Part shown: in pieces, positions 49,553 through 59,483 of the stretch
Position numbering within the stretch: the first letter of the stretch is position 1
Layout of the letters: every line of letters begins with the position of its first letter
Source of the DNA: an uncultured Collinsella sp.
Lineage (GTDB): Bacteria; Actinomycetota; Coriobacteriia; Coriobacteriales; Coriobacteriaceae
DNA length: 64,000 bases
NCBI GenBank assembly: GCA_959604825.1
Contig: CAUHCN010000005.1
Coordinates: 27,496 to 91,495, forward strand
Direction of reading: 5' to 3'
Translations under genes and position numbers: made by a program
Notes under the pieces: generated by a model
The model's input: only the letters and a program-made list of their open reading frames with translations
Told to the model about the DNA's origin: nothing
Database searches by the model: none

Positions 49553-49594
49553 AAAACAAAGGCCGCCTTGCGCCAAACCCAGCGCAAGGCGGCC
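49553..49594 (-). terminator. Terminator after threonine aldolase
   Basis: A 13-bp stem GGCCGCCTTGCGC (49561-49573) with 49582-49594, followed on the minus strand by TTTGTTTTT. It lies 18 nt after the stop codon. Confidence 0.92.
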
Positions 49595-49612
49595 CCTCGT
49601 CATTACATCAGG

Positions 49613-50638
49613 CTACAGAACCGCCGCCAACGCGTCGATATCCTCCTGCGTCGTGGCCCAGCTGGTGCAAAAGCGCACCACCGTGTGGGTCTCGTCGTAC
49701 TTTTCCCAGTACTCGATCGCCGCATGCTCGCGAATGCGCGCCATGTCCTCGTTGGGCAGAATCACGAACTGCTGGTTAGTCGGCGTCTCCAAGAAGAACC
49801 GGTAGCCGTGCTCGTGCAGCACGCGACGAAGCGCCTGCGCGGTTTCGATCGCCTGACGGCCAATCTCAAAATACAGGCCATCGGTAAAGAGCGCCTCAAA
49901 CTGGACGCCCGTCAGGCGGCCCTTGGCCAACAGCGCACCGTGCTGCTTAATGCGCGGAATGGGATGCGCCGGAGCGTGTATGCCGCAAAACACCACAGCC
50001 TCGCCGCACAGAGCGCCGCACTTGGTGCCGCCGATGTAGAACACGTCGCACAGCTGCGCCAGCTCGGGCAGGGTAATGTCGCACTCATCGGCCGCCAGCG
50101 CATAGGCCAGGCGGGCACCGTCCACAAACAGCGGAATCTGGCGCTTCTGGCACACCGCATGGATCGCCGCGAGCTCGGCCTTGGAGTACAGCGTGCCGTA
50201 CTCGGTCGATAGGCTCACGTACACGGCGCCTGGGAACACCGTATGCTCGTAGCTCTCGTTTTCGTAGAACACCTGGATATAGTTCTCGAGGTCCTCGGCG
50301 TGCATCTTGCCCTCGTAGCCGGGGATGGTGAGCACCTTGTGGCCGCCAAACTCGATGGCGCCCGCCTCGTGGCAGGCGACGTGGCCGGTCTCGGCAGCAA
50401 CGACGCCCTCGTACGGCGCGAGCAACATGTCGATCACCGTCGCGTTGGCCTGCGTGCCGCCCACCAGAAAAAACACGTCGGCATCGGGGGCCTGGCAGGC
50501 CTCGCGAATAAGTTGCTTGGCGCGCTCGGTATGTGCATCGGTACCGTAGCCGGGCTGCGGCTCCATGTTGGTATCGACGAGCGCCTGCAGCACCGCCGGG
50601 TGTGCGCCGTGGGAATAATCGTTGTTGAACGCGAGCAT
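49613..50638 (-). CDS. ltaE: Low-specificity L-threonine aldolase / beta-eliminating lyase
   Basis: 341 aa. A PLP fold-type I enzyme: FFLVGGTQANATVID near the cofactor phosphate site, PLFVDGARLAYAL with the Asp that holds the pyridine N, and FYIGGTKCGALCG with the Schiff-base Lys. It begins MLAFNNDYSHGAHPAVL, as in this family. It splits threonine or allo-threonine to glycine and acetaldehyde. Single-gene unit with GAGAGG upstream and a strong terminator. The symbol is by family, not by proven specificity. Confidence 0.9.
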   Translation of the reverse strand: MLAFNNDYSHGAHPAVLQALVDTNMEPQPGYGTDAHTERAKQLIREACQAPDADVFFLVGGTQANATVIDMLLAPYEGVVAAETGHVACHEAGAIEFGGHKVLTIPGYEGKMHAEDLENYIQVFYENESYEHTVFPGAVYVSLSTEYGTLYSKAELAAIHAVCQKRQIPLFVDGARLAYALAADECDITLPELAQLCDVFYIGGTKCGALCGEAVVFCGIHAPAHPIPRIKQHGALLAKGRLTGVQFEALFTDGLYFEIGRQAIETAQALRRVLHEHGYRFFLETPTNQQFVILPNEDMARIREHAAIEYWEKYDETHTVVRFCTSWATTQEDIDALAAVL

Positions 50639-50683
50639 GGTAATCCTCTCTAGCCGGGCACGAGCCCGATGATTCAGGTGCCG

Positions 50684-51547
50684 CTATTGTACGCCGCTCG
50701 GATAGGCAATGCGCGCGGCAAGGCACTCAAGCGCCAGCACCAGGGCAAAGCCGCAGCTCACGTCACTCAAAAAGTGCGCACCGATCACGATACGACCAAA
50801 GGCGACGAACGCCGCAACCACAGCGGCGACCCAAAAGACCGCGCGGCGGCGCGACGGCTTTTCCTTAAAGGCCGCCGCGGGAAGCCCGGCGAGCATAAGG
50901 CCGATCGCCGCGTGTGCCGTGTGTCCGCTCGCAAACGACTTAAAGCCGTCCTTGATCACGCCGGCGGCGATATAGGTCCACTTGTCGGGGTTGCCGATCA
51001 CCCACCACGGCTGAAAATCGAGCCCCTGCGTCACCTCGATCACGCGCATGCGCGGGCGCGACCACAGTGGCTTGACGATCACGTTGAGGATAATGGCCTG
51101 AGCGACCCACACGGCAAGCACCATCAACGCCCAGCGCGTGAGATCGTCGGGCGCGGTGTCGCGCGTAAGGCGATAGGCGATGAGGTTGGCTGCGATGATC
51201 AGCACAAACGTCAGTACCAGCTGAACCGCGATGAGTTTGCCGCCAACCCTCAGAGACGAAACGACCTCGTAGCCGGCCAGGCCAATGTTGACAAGGACGC
51301 CGAGCACGGCGAGCCATTTGCTCCCTCTGGAATCGGGACGCACCGCGCGCACGAGCATAACGCCCGCAACGCTCGCCGTCAGCTCAAACGGCAGCTCGCC
51401 GGCGGCCTCGATAAAGCGACCGTACATGCTGCCGATGTTGAACAGCGCGCTCGAGATCTGATAATCGAAGAAGCTGCCCACGCCCAGACAAAGGCACAGG
51501 ACAACCGCGATGATGGCGGCATCTTTCTTATAGATGTACCCGAACAT
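50684..51547 (-). CDS. PAP2-family membrane phosphatase
   Basis: 287 aa with six or so membrane spans. The three PAP2 catalytic motifs are present: KPLWSRPRMR, KSFASGHTAHA and GRIVIGAHFLSDV. Such enzymes dephosphorylate lipid phosphates (phosphatidic acid, undecaprenyl pyrophosphate) at the outer face of the membrane. The N-terminal two spans precede the usual domain. It lies just after the mfd hairpin and before the aldolase on the same strand, with no clear operon link. Confidence 0.88.
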   Translation of the reverse strand: MFGYIYKKDAAIIAVVLCLCLGVGSFFDYQISSALFNIGSMYGRFIEAAGELPFELTASVAGVMLVRAVRPDSRGSKWLAVLGVLVNIGLAGYEVVSSLRVGGKLIAVQLVLTFVLIIAANLIAYRLTRDTAPDDLTRWALMVLAVWVAQAIILNVIVKPLWSRPRMRVIEVTQGLDFQPWWVIGNPDKWTYIAAGVIKDGFKSFASGHTAHAAIGLMLAGLPAAAFKEKPSRRRAVFWVAAVVAAFVAFGRIVIGAHFLSDVSCGFALVLALECLAARIAYPSGVQ

Positions 51548-51564
51548 GCTTTCCTTTCGATGGA

Positions 51565-51603
51565 ACCAGAGTGCCCAAATGGGGCATTTGCAGCGTCGAC
51601 CCG
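51565..51603 (-). repeat. Short 3'-end hairpin repeat (family T, copy 4) after mfd
   Basis: Directly after the mfd stop codon: CGGGTCGACGCTGCAAATG then a GCCCC/GGGC hairpin. Only the gene-proximal word and a short stem of family T are present. Confidence 0.6.
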
Positions 51604-54600
51604 TTAATCATCGTCGGACGCGCCCAGCTGCTGCAGCAGCATGAGCGCCGCGGCCACGGGGCCGGTGCCGTCGTTGGCATCGAGGCCGCGACCCAGGCCG
51701 CTGCCCGCGCCGGCGCCCGCCTTGTAGGGCACCGACAGCTTGCGGCTCTTGGGGAAGTTCACCGCGCCATAGCGATTCTTGAACTCAAAGGCTACCTTCT
51801 TGGGAACGTCAACCCCCAGGAAGGTAATGCGCCCACCGCTGAGCGTGACGCTCTCGAGCCCCAGGCGCTCGCCGCGAATGCGGATGCGCGCGCGGTTGAA
51901 CAGGTTGATTCCCGCCAGCGGCAGCTCACCATGCGCGGCCTCGGTCTCCTCCTGCACCTCGTCGACACTCTCCAGGTCCTCAGCCGCCGCGAGCTTGCGG
52001 TACACGAGCACGCGCTGGTCCACCGCCGGCATGTACTCCTCGGACAAGAAGTAGTCGGCCGGCAGGTTGATGCCCACGCTCGCCGCCCCCACGCCGGCAT
52101 CGTCATCGCCGCGCGCCTCGGCCACGGCCTGGCCCAACATCTGCGTAAACAGGTCAAAGCCCACGCTCGACAGGTTGCCGTGCTGCTCAGCGCCCATCAG
52201 CGAACCGGCGCCGCGAATCTCCAGGTCGCGCATGGCGATACGCATGCCGCTGCCCAGGTCCTGGAACTCGGAAAGTGCAGTCAGGCGCGCCGTGGCCTCC
52301 TCGGTGAGAGGCAGCTCGCCCGGGAACATAAAGTACGCGTAGGCCTGCGTGACAGAACGGCCCACACGGCCCTTGAGCTGGTAAAGCTGTGCCAGACCCA
52401 GGCGCTGCGAGTCCTCGATGATGAGCGTGTTGGCGGTCGCGTTGTCGATGCCGCTCTCCACGATGGTCGTGGCGATGAGCACGTCGATCTTTTTGGTCGC
52501 GAACTCGATCATCACGTCCTCGACCTCGCGCGGGCTCATCTTGCCGTGCGCCACGCCCACGCGCGCCTCGGGCGCGGCCTCGTGCACGCGCGCCACGGCG
52601 TCGTCGATGGTCTTGACGCGGTTTGACACGTAGTACACCTGGCCGCCGCGGCCCACCTCCAGGCGAATCGCCGCGCTCACCACGTCGGGGTCGTACTCCC
52701 CCACGTGCACGATCACGGGGCGGCGCCCAGTCGGCGGCGTGGTAATCAGGCTCATATCGCGCACGCCGCTCGTGGCCATCTGCATGGTACGCGGGATGGG
52801 CGTGGCCGAAAGCGTGAGCACGTCAATCTGCTCGCGCAGGTTCTTGAGCTGCTCCTTGTGCTGCACGCCAAAGCGCTGCTCCTCGTCAATGATCACCAGG
52901 CCCAGGTTCTTGGGGTTCACATCGGCCGAAAGCAGGCGATGCGTGCCGATGAGCACATCAATCGTGCCCTCGGCAAACGCCTTGAGTGCGCGCTTTTGCT
53001 GCGCCGGCGTGCGAAAGCGGCTGAGCACCTCGACCTCAAGGCCAAACGGGGCAAAGCGTTCAAAGAACGTCTCGTAGTGCTGCTGGGCCAGAATGGTCGT
53101 GGGGCAGAGCACCATGACCTGGCGACCGGAGTCCACGCACTTAAACGCCGCGCGCAGGGCGACCTCGGTCTTGCCAAAGCCCACGTCTCCGCACAGCAGG
53201 CGGTCCATGGGCTTGGGCGCCTCCATATCGGCCTTAATATCGGCGATGGCCTCCAGCTGATCGCGCGTCTCGTCGTAGGGGAAGCTCTGCTCCATCTCGA
53301 TCTGCTCGGGCGTGTCGGGCGGGCAAGCGATACCGGTAATCGAAGAGCGGCGCGTATACAGATCGACCAGGTCAAACGCCAGCTTTTTGGCGTTCTTGCG
53401 CGCCTTGTTGGTGGCACGCGTCCAGTCGGCGGTATTGAGCCTGGTCAGGCGCGGCTTGTCGCCGTCGGGGCCAACATAGCGCGTGATGCGGTCGACCTGC
53501 TCGAGCGGCACGTAGAGCTTGTCGCCGTCGGCATATTCCAGCAAAAAGTAGTCGCGTTCCTTGCCGCCCACTTCCTGGCGCGCGATCTCGCTAAAGAGCG
53601 CGATGCCGTGGGTGGCGTGCACCACGTAATCGCCCGGCTTAAACGGGAAGGTGATCTGCGTAATGTCAACCTTGCGGCGGCTGCGCGCGCGGTTGGCATC
53701 CATGCGGGCGTTGAGGTCGGCGATCGAGAACACTGCCAAATTGGCGTCGGGTACCACCACGCCCTGCGGCAGAGCGGCATCGACAAAGGTCACGCGCCCG
53801 CGCGAGATGGTGGGCACGGCGGCACCGGCGGCAGCCTGGGCGGCACCCGCCTCGAGCGAGCGGGCGTTGAGTGCATCGGCCTTGCGCTCGCGAATTGCAG
53901 CATGGGCATCCTGGCGGGCAGCACGGTCGGCAGAATCCGCCGCCGCCACGCGCACGCGCTCACCAATGACACCGGCATTTTCGGGCGCGGCCGTCAGCGA
54001 CTCCTCAAAGGTAATACCCTCATCGCCAAAGGTGAGCTCCATCGACTCGCGCGCACCGCGGTCGGGGATGGCAAACACGCAGGCATAGCGCTTGCCCACG
54101 ACCTCCTGGATGCGCGTCATAAAGCGATTGTCCGAGCCCGCGATGGCCGGCTGCTCAATCTTGAGCTCTGCCGTCACCGCACCGCCGGCACGAATCAAGC
54201 TCACGTAGTTAAGGCGCTGCTGGGCACCAAAGTCGAGTTGCTGGGCACGCACGTACAGGCCGTCCAGACGGTCGACCCCCGCCTCGCCGGCACGCGCCTC
54301 GATATCCTCGTAGGCGCGCAGGCAGTCGTCGAACAGCGAGCGCGGCTCGGACAGCACCACGAGCGCCTTGCCGCTCACATGCGACAGCGGGCTCACGGTC
54401 TGGCCGTACATCACCGGCAAAAAGCGGTCGAGCTCGGGCGTGACGATGCGTGCATCCACCATCTCGAGCAGCGCCGCCAGCTTACTGTCGTCCTGGCTGG
54501 CACGGTAGAGCGACACGTGCATGTTGTGAACGGCCTCGTCGGTGAGCGCCAGCTCGCGGCAGGGGAAGATTTCGATGCTGTCCTCGTTGCCGATGGTCTG

Positions 54601-55236
54601 CCCCGTGGAACTCACCATGCGGCGGATGCGATCAATCTCGTCGCCAAAGAACTCAATGCGCACGGGTGCCTTCTCCTGCGCGGGGAACACCTCGACGGTA
54701 TCACCGTACACGCGGAACAGGCCGGGTGCGTCGGCGGCACCGGCATTGGTATAGCCCATGCCCACCAGGCGCTGCGGCACCTCGTCAAAAGGGATCTCCT
54801 CGCCCACCGCAAAGGTCGTGGACTCCCAGTAGCGGCTCTCGACTGGCGGCACGCAACGCAGCAGCGCGCGGGCTGAGGCAACCATAATGCAGTTGTCACC
54901 GCGCACGATGCGTCCCAGGGCCTCGCAGCGCTGCGCCACCACGGCATCGTCGGGCGCCTGCTCGCGCCACGGGTAGTCCTTGCGCTCGGGAAAGCGGCAC
55001 ACGTGCGCCAGGCCCACATAGGCGGCCAGGCTGCGCGCGGCGCGATCGGCAGCGTCCTCGCCGCTCACGATATAGACCGTGGGACGCGGACGGCGCGCAA
55101 ACTGGGCGGCCGCCATAAGCGTGCGACCCGACTGCGACACGGCCAACGTCACGTCCTCGCCGGCATCGAGTCCGGCCTCGACGGTCTGCAGTGCCTCGGC
55201 AGTGTAGAGCTGCGCGGCTATACGGTGAATGAGCAT
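51604..55236 (-). CDS. mfd: Transcription-repair coupling factor Mfd
   Basis: 1210 aa from ATG 55236, with CGGAGG upstream. Order: UvrB-homologous N-terminal module (1-~350), RNA polymerase interaction domain (~500-570, FKPGDYVVHATHGIALFSEI), RecG-like translocase with Walker A CGDVGFGKTEVALRAAF, DEEQ box IIDEEQRFGVQHKEQL and motif VI QLKGRVGRS, then the C-terminal TRCF autoinhibitory domain. It removes stalled RNA polymerase at lesions and recruits UvrA. A ~40-residue Ala-rich insertion (~residues 455-480) and a disordered Gly-rich tail near the end are lineage features. It is near nth and rmuC, a repair-rich stretch. Confidence 0.97.
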   Translation of the reverse strand: MLIHRIAAQLYTAEALQTVEAGLDAGEDVTLAVSQSGRTLMAAAQFARRPRPTVYIVSGEDAADRAARSLAAYVGLAHVCRFPERKDYPWREQAPDDAVVAQRCEALGRIVRGDNCIMVASARALLRCVPPVESRYWESTTFAVGEEIPFDEVPQRLVGMGYTNAGAADAPGLFRVYGDTVEVFPAQEKAPVRIEFFGDEIDRIRRMVSSTGQTIGNEDSIEIFPCRELALTDEAVHNMHVSLYRASQDDSKLAALLEMVDARIVTPELDRFLPVMYGQTVSPLSHVSGKALVVLSEPRSLFDDCLRAYEDIEARAGEAGVDRLDGLYVRAQQLDFGAQQRLNYVSLIRAGGAVTAELKIEQPAIAGSDNRFMTRIQEVVGKRYACVFAIPDRGARESMELTFGDEGITFEESLTAAPENAGVIGERVRVAAADSADRAARQDAHAAIRERKADALNARSLEAGAAQAAAGAAVPTISRGRVTFVDAALPQGVVVPDANLAVFSIADLNARMDANRARSRRKVDITQITFPFKPGDYVVHATHGIALFSEIARQEVGGKERDYFLLEYADGDKLYVPLEQVDRITRYVGPDGDKPRLTRLNTADWTRATNKARKNAKKLAFDLVDLYTRRSSITGIACPPDTPEQIEMEQSFPYDETRDQLEAIADIKADMEAPKPMDRLLCGDVGFGKTEVALRAAFKCVDSGRQVMVLCPTTILAQQHYETFFERFAPFGLEVEVLSRFRTPAQQKRALKAFAEGTIDVLIGTHRLLSADVNPKNLGLVIIDEEQRFGVQHKEQLKNLREQIDVLTLSATPIPRTMQMATSGVRDMSLITTPPTGRRPVIVHVGEYDPDVVSAAIRLEVGRGGQVYYVSNRVKTIDDAVARVHEAAPEARVGVAHGKMSPREVEDVMIEFATKKIDVLIATTIVESGIDNATANTLIIEDSQRLGLAQLYQLKGRVGRSVTQAYAYFMFPGELPLTEEATARLTALSEFQDLGSGMRIAMRDLEIRGAGSLMGAEQHGNLSSVGFDLFTQMLGQAVAEARGDDDAGVGAASVGINLPADYFLSEEYMPAVDQRVLVYRKLAAAEDLESVDEVQEETEAAHGELPLAGINLFNRARIRIRGERLGLESVTLSGGRITFLGVDVPKKVAFEFKNRYGAVNFPKSRKLSVPYKAGAGAGSGLGRGLDANDGTGPVAAALMLLQQLGASDDD

Positions 55237-55261
55237 GCTGTTCCTCCGGCATCGCAACGCC

Positions 55262-55289
55262 AAAAGCCCGCCGGGGCAAGCTCGGCGGG
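55262..55289 (-). terminator. Probable terminator after nth
   Basis: CCCGCCG (55267-55273) pairs with CGGCGGG (55283-55289), followed on the minus strand by CTTTTGG. It lies between nth and mfd. Confidence 0.55.
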
Positions 55290-55394
55290 TCGTACGTCAA
55301 AGATCATTGTTTGTCATGGTAGCGCATGGAGAGGACTCCGGCTCAAGGGCAAACCCGGCCCTGCAAAAAACGCCAGACGAAGATGCATTCCGCC

Positions 55395-56060
55395 CTACCC
55401 CGCTACGCGCACGCTGGGGCACAAATCTGCCAGCGGACACTCGTCGCACTTGGGTTTGCGGGCATCGCAGATTTCGCGACCGAAGGTGATCCACTGATGG
55501 TTGACCGACTCCCAATACTCGTGCGGCAAAATCTTAAGCAGATCCTGCTCGGTCTTGAGCGGCTCCTTGGCATGCGTCTTAGGACTCAGCATCAGGCGGT
55601 GCGCAATGCGGTTGACGTGCGTGTCCACCGCAATGCCCTCCACAATGCCATACCCCACGTTGAGCACGATGTTCGCCGTCTTGCGCCCCACGCCCGGCAG
55701 CTTTACAAGCTCCTTCATGTCGGCCGGTACCTCGCCGCCGTAGTCAGCAACGATCATCTGCGCGGCCTCCACGGCATGCTTGGCCTTACTCTTATAAAAG
55801 CCGAGTGACTTAATGGTGTCTGCCACGTCAGCCACGCTCGCCCCGGCCATGGCCTCGGGCGTGGGCCACTGGGCAAACAGCCGCGGCGTCACCTTGTTAA
55901 CCTGCGCGTCGGTCGTTTGCGCCGAGAGTAGCACCGCGATCAGCAGGCGGAAGGGATTCTCGTGGTCCAAAAAGCACTCGACCGGGCCATAGCGACGGTT
56001 GAGGCGCTCACACACCTCGATGGCGCGCTCGCGCTTGGCGGCATTGGTCTCGCGTGGCAT
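55395..56060 (-). CDS. nth: Endonuclease III
   Basis: 221 aa from ATG 56060, with GAGGAG upstream. Catalytic Lys in LLSAQTTDAQVN region (SAQTTD motif), helix-hairpin-helix LPGVGRKTANIVL with its Lys, catalytic Asp in VDTHVNRIAHRL, and the four Cys of the [4Fe-4S] cluster at the C terminus (CDARKPKCDECPLADLC). It removes oxidised pyrimidines and nicks the abasic strand. Upstream of mfd on the same strand, separated by a likely terminator. Confidence 0.96.
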   Translation of the reverse strand: MPRETNAAKRERAIEVCERLNRRYGPVECFLDHENPFRLLIAVLLSAQTTDAQVNKVTPRLFAQWPTPEAMAGASVADVADTIKSLGFYKSKAKHAVEAAQMIVADYGGEVPADMKELVKLPGVGRKTANIVLNVGYGIVEGIAVDTHVNRIAHRLMLSPKTHAKEPLKTEQDLLKILPHEYWESVNHQWITFGREICDARKPKCDECPLADLCPSVRVAG

Positions 56061-56123
56061 AACGACTCCTCGGCTCAACGGCACAATAAACTTATGGGCA
56101 CAATTGTCCCACGTCCGAGACGC

Positions 56124-57953
56124 TTACGTCTCCAAGAATGCGCCGGTCTGACGGCTCCACAGACTCGCGTACTCGCCACCCGCCTCGACGAGCCGCGCAT
56201 GCGTGCCGTCCTCGACAATCTCACCATCGGCCAACACCACAATGCGGTCGAGCGCCGCCACAGTGGACAGGCGATGCGCCACCACAATGGAGGTACGTCC
56301 ATGCATCAGGTTTTCGAGCGCCTCCTGCACCAGCGCCTCGGACTCGCTGTCGAGGGCAGAGGTCGCCTCGTCGAGCACCAGAATCGGCGCGTCGGTGAGG
56401 ATGGCACGGGCGATGGCCACGCGCTGGCGCTGACCACCCGAAAGCTTAACGCCGCGCTCGCCCACCATGGTGTCAAAGCCATGGGGCAGGCGATCGATAA
56501 ACTCAGTCGCATTGGCCAGGCGCGCGGCCTCGCGAATCTGCTCGTCGGTGGCGTCGGGGCGGCCGTAGGCGATATTCTCGCGAATGGAGCGGTGGAACAG
56601 CAGCGCCTCCTGCGGCACGTAGGCAACCTGGCGGCGCAGGCTCTGCTGCGTGCAGTGCGAGACATCCTGACCGTCCACGAGCACGCGGCCGCCCTGAACA
56701 TCGTCCAGACGCAGCAGCAGCTTGGTGAGCGTCGTCTTACCCGAGCCCGATTTGCCCACCAGGCCCACGCGCTGGCCCGCCGCCACATGAAGTGTCAGGT
56801 CATCGAACACGTTCTCGCCCGCCGCAGCGTCACGGTACGCAAAGCTCAGGTGCTCAAAATCAATCCCGCCCTCGGTCACTTTGAGCTCAGGGGCGTCCGG
56901 GTCGTCTGCCACCAAACGCGGCTCGTCCAGCACGCGCGTCATCTCGGCCGCATCGCCCAAAGCGCGGTTGATGCGCTGCATCATGGAACTCACGTAGTTC
57001 AGGCGCATGGTGAGGTTATAGGTGTAGGTAAAGATCATGACGAGCGAGCCGGCCGAGATGCCAAACCACGCATTGCCGGCCGAGATGCCAAACCACGCAT
57101 TGCCGCCCGCCACGAACACACTCACCACGGCCATGGTGATGACGATAAGGCCCGAGGTCGTAAAGTTTCGCTGCATCATGGCGTGCATCGAGACCGTCTC
57201 GGCGTCGCGCGCGGCGCGATCGGCGGTATCGAACAGGTCGCGCTCAAAGTCCTCGCGCCCGCAGGTCTTGACGGCCAGGATGTTCGTGACCGCGTCAGAC
57301 AGGACACCCGAGAGCTTGTTTTGTGCAGCAGACGTCGCAGCCGAAAGTGGCATGATGCGTTTGTACATAAGCCAGACAAACGCAATGTAGACGACCATGA
57401 TGGCAACCAGGATCACGGTAAATGCGGGCACCACCGGGGCGAGCGCCGCCACCGTGCAGATGACCGAGGTGATGGTGGGAATGAGCGAATACACCGTCAC
57501 GTCCACCAGACCCGTATAGCCGCTCATAAAACGGCTTGTCTGGCTCACAAGCGATCCGCCAAAGCGGCTGGTATGGAATGTCATGGATTGGTTGGAGAGC
57601 GTGTCGAAGCACAGACGCGCCAGGTGATAGTTGCCCGCAATCTCGAGCTTGTAGACGGTGTAGTCCTGCAGCTTGGAGAGGATTTGACCCACCAGGTTAA
57701 CGAGCACGAGCGCCAGGATATAGGGGCCGAAGACCTCAAACACCTGGTCACCCGCCACGGGACCGGCTTGAATGCGGTCGACAATGAGGGCCATCACATA
57801 GGTATTGGCAAACGTCAGCAAAAAGATGTAGCCCGCCGACGAGAGCACCGAGAGAAAGACAATCAGCGGCTGTGTGCGCGTGACACCCCAAAACCGCTGC
57901 AGCGTGCGGCGCACGGTGGAGCGGCTGAGCGGACTGGTGCTTCTCTGAGACAT
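56124..57953 (-). CDS. ABC-type exporter, fused membrane and ATPase domains
   Basis: About 609 aa from ATG 57953, with AAAGGAAG upstream. The six-span type-IV exporter domain occupies ~1-340. The ATPase has Walker A LVGKSGSGKTTLTKLL, signature LSGGQRQRVAIARA, Walker B ILVLDEATSALDSES and the switch His in IVVAHRLS. It works as a homodimer or a heterodimer; no partner gene is adjacent. Membrane span 5-6 region carries an exact nine-residue duplication (NAWFGISAG twice) caused by a 27-bp tandem repeat, which could disturb helix packing. The substrate (drug, lipid or peptide) is unknown. Confidence 0.93.
   Translation of the reverse strand: MSQRSTSPLSRSTVRRTLQRFWGVTRTQPLIVFLSVLSSAGYIFLLTFANTYVMALIVDRIQAGPVAGDQVFEVFGPYILALVLVNLVGQILSKLQDYTVYKLEIAGNYHLARLCFDTLSNQSMTFHTSRFGGSLVSQTSRFMSGYTGLVDVTVYSLIPTITSVICTVAALAPVVPAFTVILVAIMVVYIAFVWLMYKRIMPLSAATSAAQNKLSGVLSDAVTNILAVKTCGREDFERDLFDTADRAARDAETVSMHAMMQRNFTTSGLIVITMAVVSVFVAGGNAWFGISAGNAWFGISAGSLVMIFTYTYNLTMRLNYVSSMMQRINRALGDAAEMTRVLDEPRLVADDPDAPELKVTEGGIDFEHLSFAYRDAAAGENVFDDLTLHVAAGQRVGLVGKSGSGKTTLTKLLLRLDDVQGGRVLVDGQDVSHCTQQSLRRQVAYVPQEALLFHRSIRENIAYGRPDATDEQIREAARLANATEFIDRLPHGFDTMVGERGVKLSGGQRQRVAIARAILTDAPILVLDEATSALDSESEALVQEALENLMHGRTSIVVAHRLSTVAALDRIVVLADGEIVEDGTHARLVEAGGEYASLWSRQTGAFLET
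57051..57104. repeat. 27-bp in-frame tandem duplication inside the ABC exporter
   Basis: 57051-57077 and 57078-57104 are identical. It adds nine residues in a membrane-spanning region. Confidence 0.95.
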
Positions 57954-58076
57954 GGGCTTCCTTTCGCATCTGATAGGGCGAAACGCCATTGTTGCACATT
58001 GAAGCGCACTTCAGGCAAGCGCGATGCGAAAAGCGCCCGCGCCGTGCTTGCGCCGGCGCCCCGCCGTCAGATGCAG

Positions 58077-59432
58077 CTAGTCCTCGTCTTTTTGGTCTGC
58101 GGGCAGGTCTGCGGACTCCAAGCCCAAAATCGCGTCGGCCTCCCGCGCGTCTTCCAGCGCGTCGATGTCCTTGAGTTTGCGCTCCATGACGTTGGTGCGC
58201 GTGGTGATGATGCCCTCGACCGTTTTGCCCGCGGTCTCGATCTGCTGCTGGGCGCGGCGCAGCGCCGCCTGATAACGCGGCAGCTCGGCCTTGACGGCGG
58301 AGAGCACGCGCAGTACGTCGTCGGTACGTTTTTGCAGCCTAAACGTCTGGTAGCTCATCTGCAGGCTGTTGAGAATGGCGGCCATGGTGCTGGGGCCGGC
58401 AACGTTGACGTGATAGTCGCGGCCCAGGGTCTCGATAAGCCCGGGGCGACTGACGACCTCGGCATACAGGCCCTCAAACGGCACGAACATAATGCCAAAG
58501 TTGGTGGTCGCGGGTACGCTCAGGTACTTTTCGCAGATGTCCTTTGCCTCGCGCTTCACCATCATATCGAGCGCCTTGCGCGCAGCGGCAACGGCCTCCG
58601 CGTCGCCCGACTCTTGCGCGTCGAGCAGGTGCTCGTACGCGTCGCCCGGAAACTTGGAGTCAATCGGCAACAGCACGGGGTCGCCCTCGTCCACCGGCAG
58701 CTTGACGGCAAACTCAACGCGTTCCGAGGCGCCGGGCTTAGTGGCGACGTTTTCCAGATACTGGTCGGGCGTGAGGATGTCCGCCAGGATCGCGCCCAGC
58801 TGCACCTCGCCCAAAATGCCACGCGCTTTGACGTTGCCCAGCACGCGCTTAAGGTCGCCCACGCCGGTGGCGATAGACTGCATGTCGCCCAGGCCCTTGT
58901 ACACGGCCTCGAGCTGGTCGCTCACCTGCTTAAACGATGCAGACAGGCGGTCGTTGAGCGTGCGGGAGAGTTTCTCGTCCACCGTTGCGCGCATCTGATC
59001 GAGCTGCACGCTGTTGTCCTTGCGGATGGCGCCCAGCTGGGCATCGACCGTCTCGCGCACCTTGTCCAGGCGATGCTCGATGCCTTCGCGGTTGGCGCCA
59101 AGCTGTTGGGCCGTCTCGCGGCGCAGGTCATCCATACGGTCGCCGGCCTGCGAGAACTCGCGCGCAATGGTCAGGTAGCGCTGCTGCTCTACGGCGGCGT
59201 CGGTCGTCTGCTGCTGCGCGATGGCATTTGCCGTGCGGCGGGTTTCGGCCAACGCGACGTTCAGGGTGTCGAGCGTGCTGTTGGCCTGCTCGAGCGCTGC
59301 CAGCGTTTCCGCGCTACTGTCGCCACGCTCCCGCAGCTCGGCACGCAGGCTCTTGAGCTGGAGGGCGCAAGCCACAGCAACCCCCACCGCCACCAAGGCG
59401 ATCACAACAAGCACAATATCAATAGCAGACAT
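58077..59432 (-). CDS. rmuC: RmuC-family DNA recombination protein
   Basis: 451 aa from ATG 59432, with GGCGGAG upstream. It begins with a membrane helix (IDIVLVVIALVAVGVAVACA), then a long coiled coil (~35-180), then the RmuC core with GVGDLKRVLGNVKARGILGE, LPVDEGDPVLLPIDSKFPGD and GIMFVPFEGLYAEVV, a PD-(D/E)XK-like fold predicted to be a nuclease. RmuC limits inversions and is part of DNA maintenance. Acidic C-terminal tail. It stands with other repair genes (nth, mfd). Confidence 0.92.
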   Translation of the reverse strand: MSAIDIVLVVIALVAVGVAVACALQLKSLRAELRERGDSSAETLAALEQANSTLDTLNVALAETRRTANAIAQQQTTDAAVEQQRYLTIAREFSQAGDRMDDLRRETAQQLGANREGIEHRLDKVRETVDAQLGAIRKDNSVQLDQMRATVDEKLSRTLNDRLSASFKQVSDQLEAVYKGLGDMQSIATGVGDLKRVLGNVKARGILGEVQLGAILADILTPDQYLENVATKPGASERVEFAVKLPVDEGDPVLLPIDSKFPGDAYEHLLDAQESGDAEAVAAARKALDMMVKREAKDICEKYLSVPATTNFGIMFVPFEGLYAEVVSRPGLIETLGRDYHVNVAGPSTMAAILNSLQMSYQTFRLQKRTDDVLRVLSAVKAELPRYQAALRRAQQQIETAGKTVEGIITTRTNVMERKLKDIDALEDAREADAILGLESADLPADQKDED

Positions 59433-59483
59433 AAACTCCGCCCAACAAACCCAATCGAGCACCAATCAAAACCGCGATCAATC

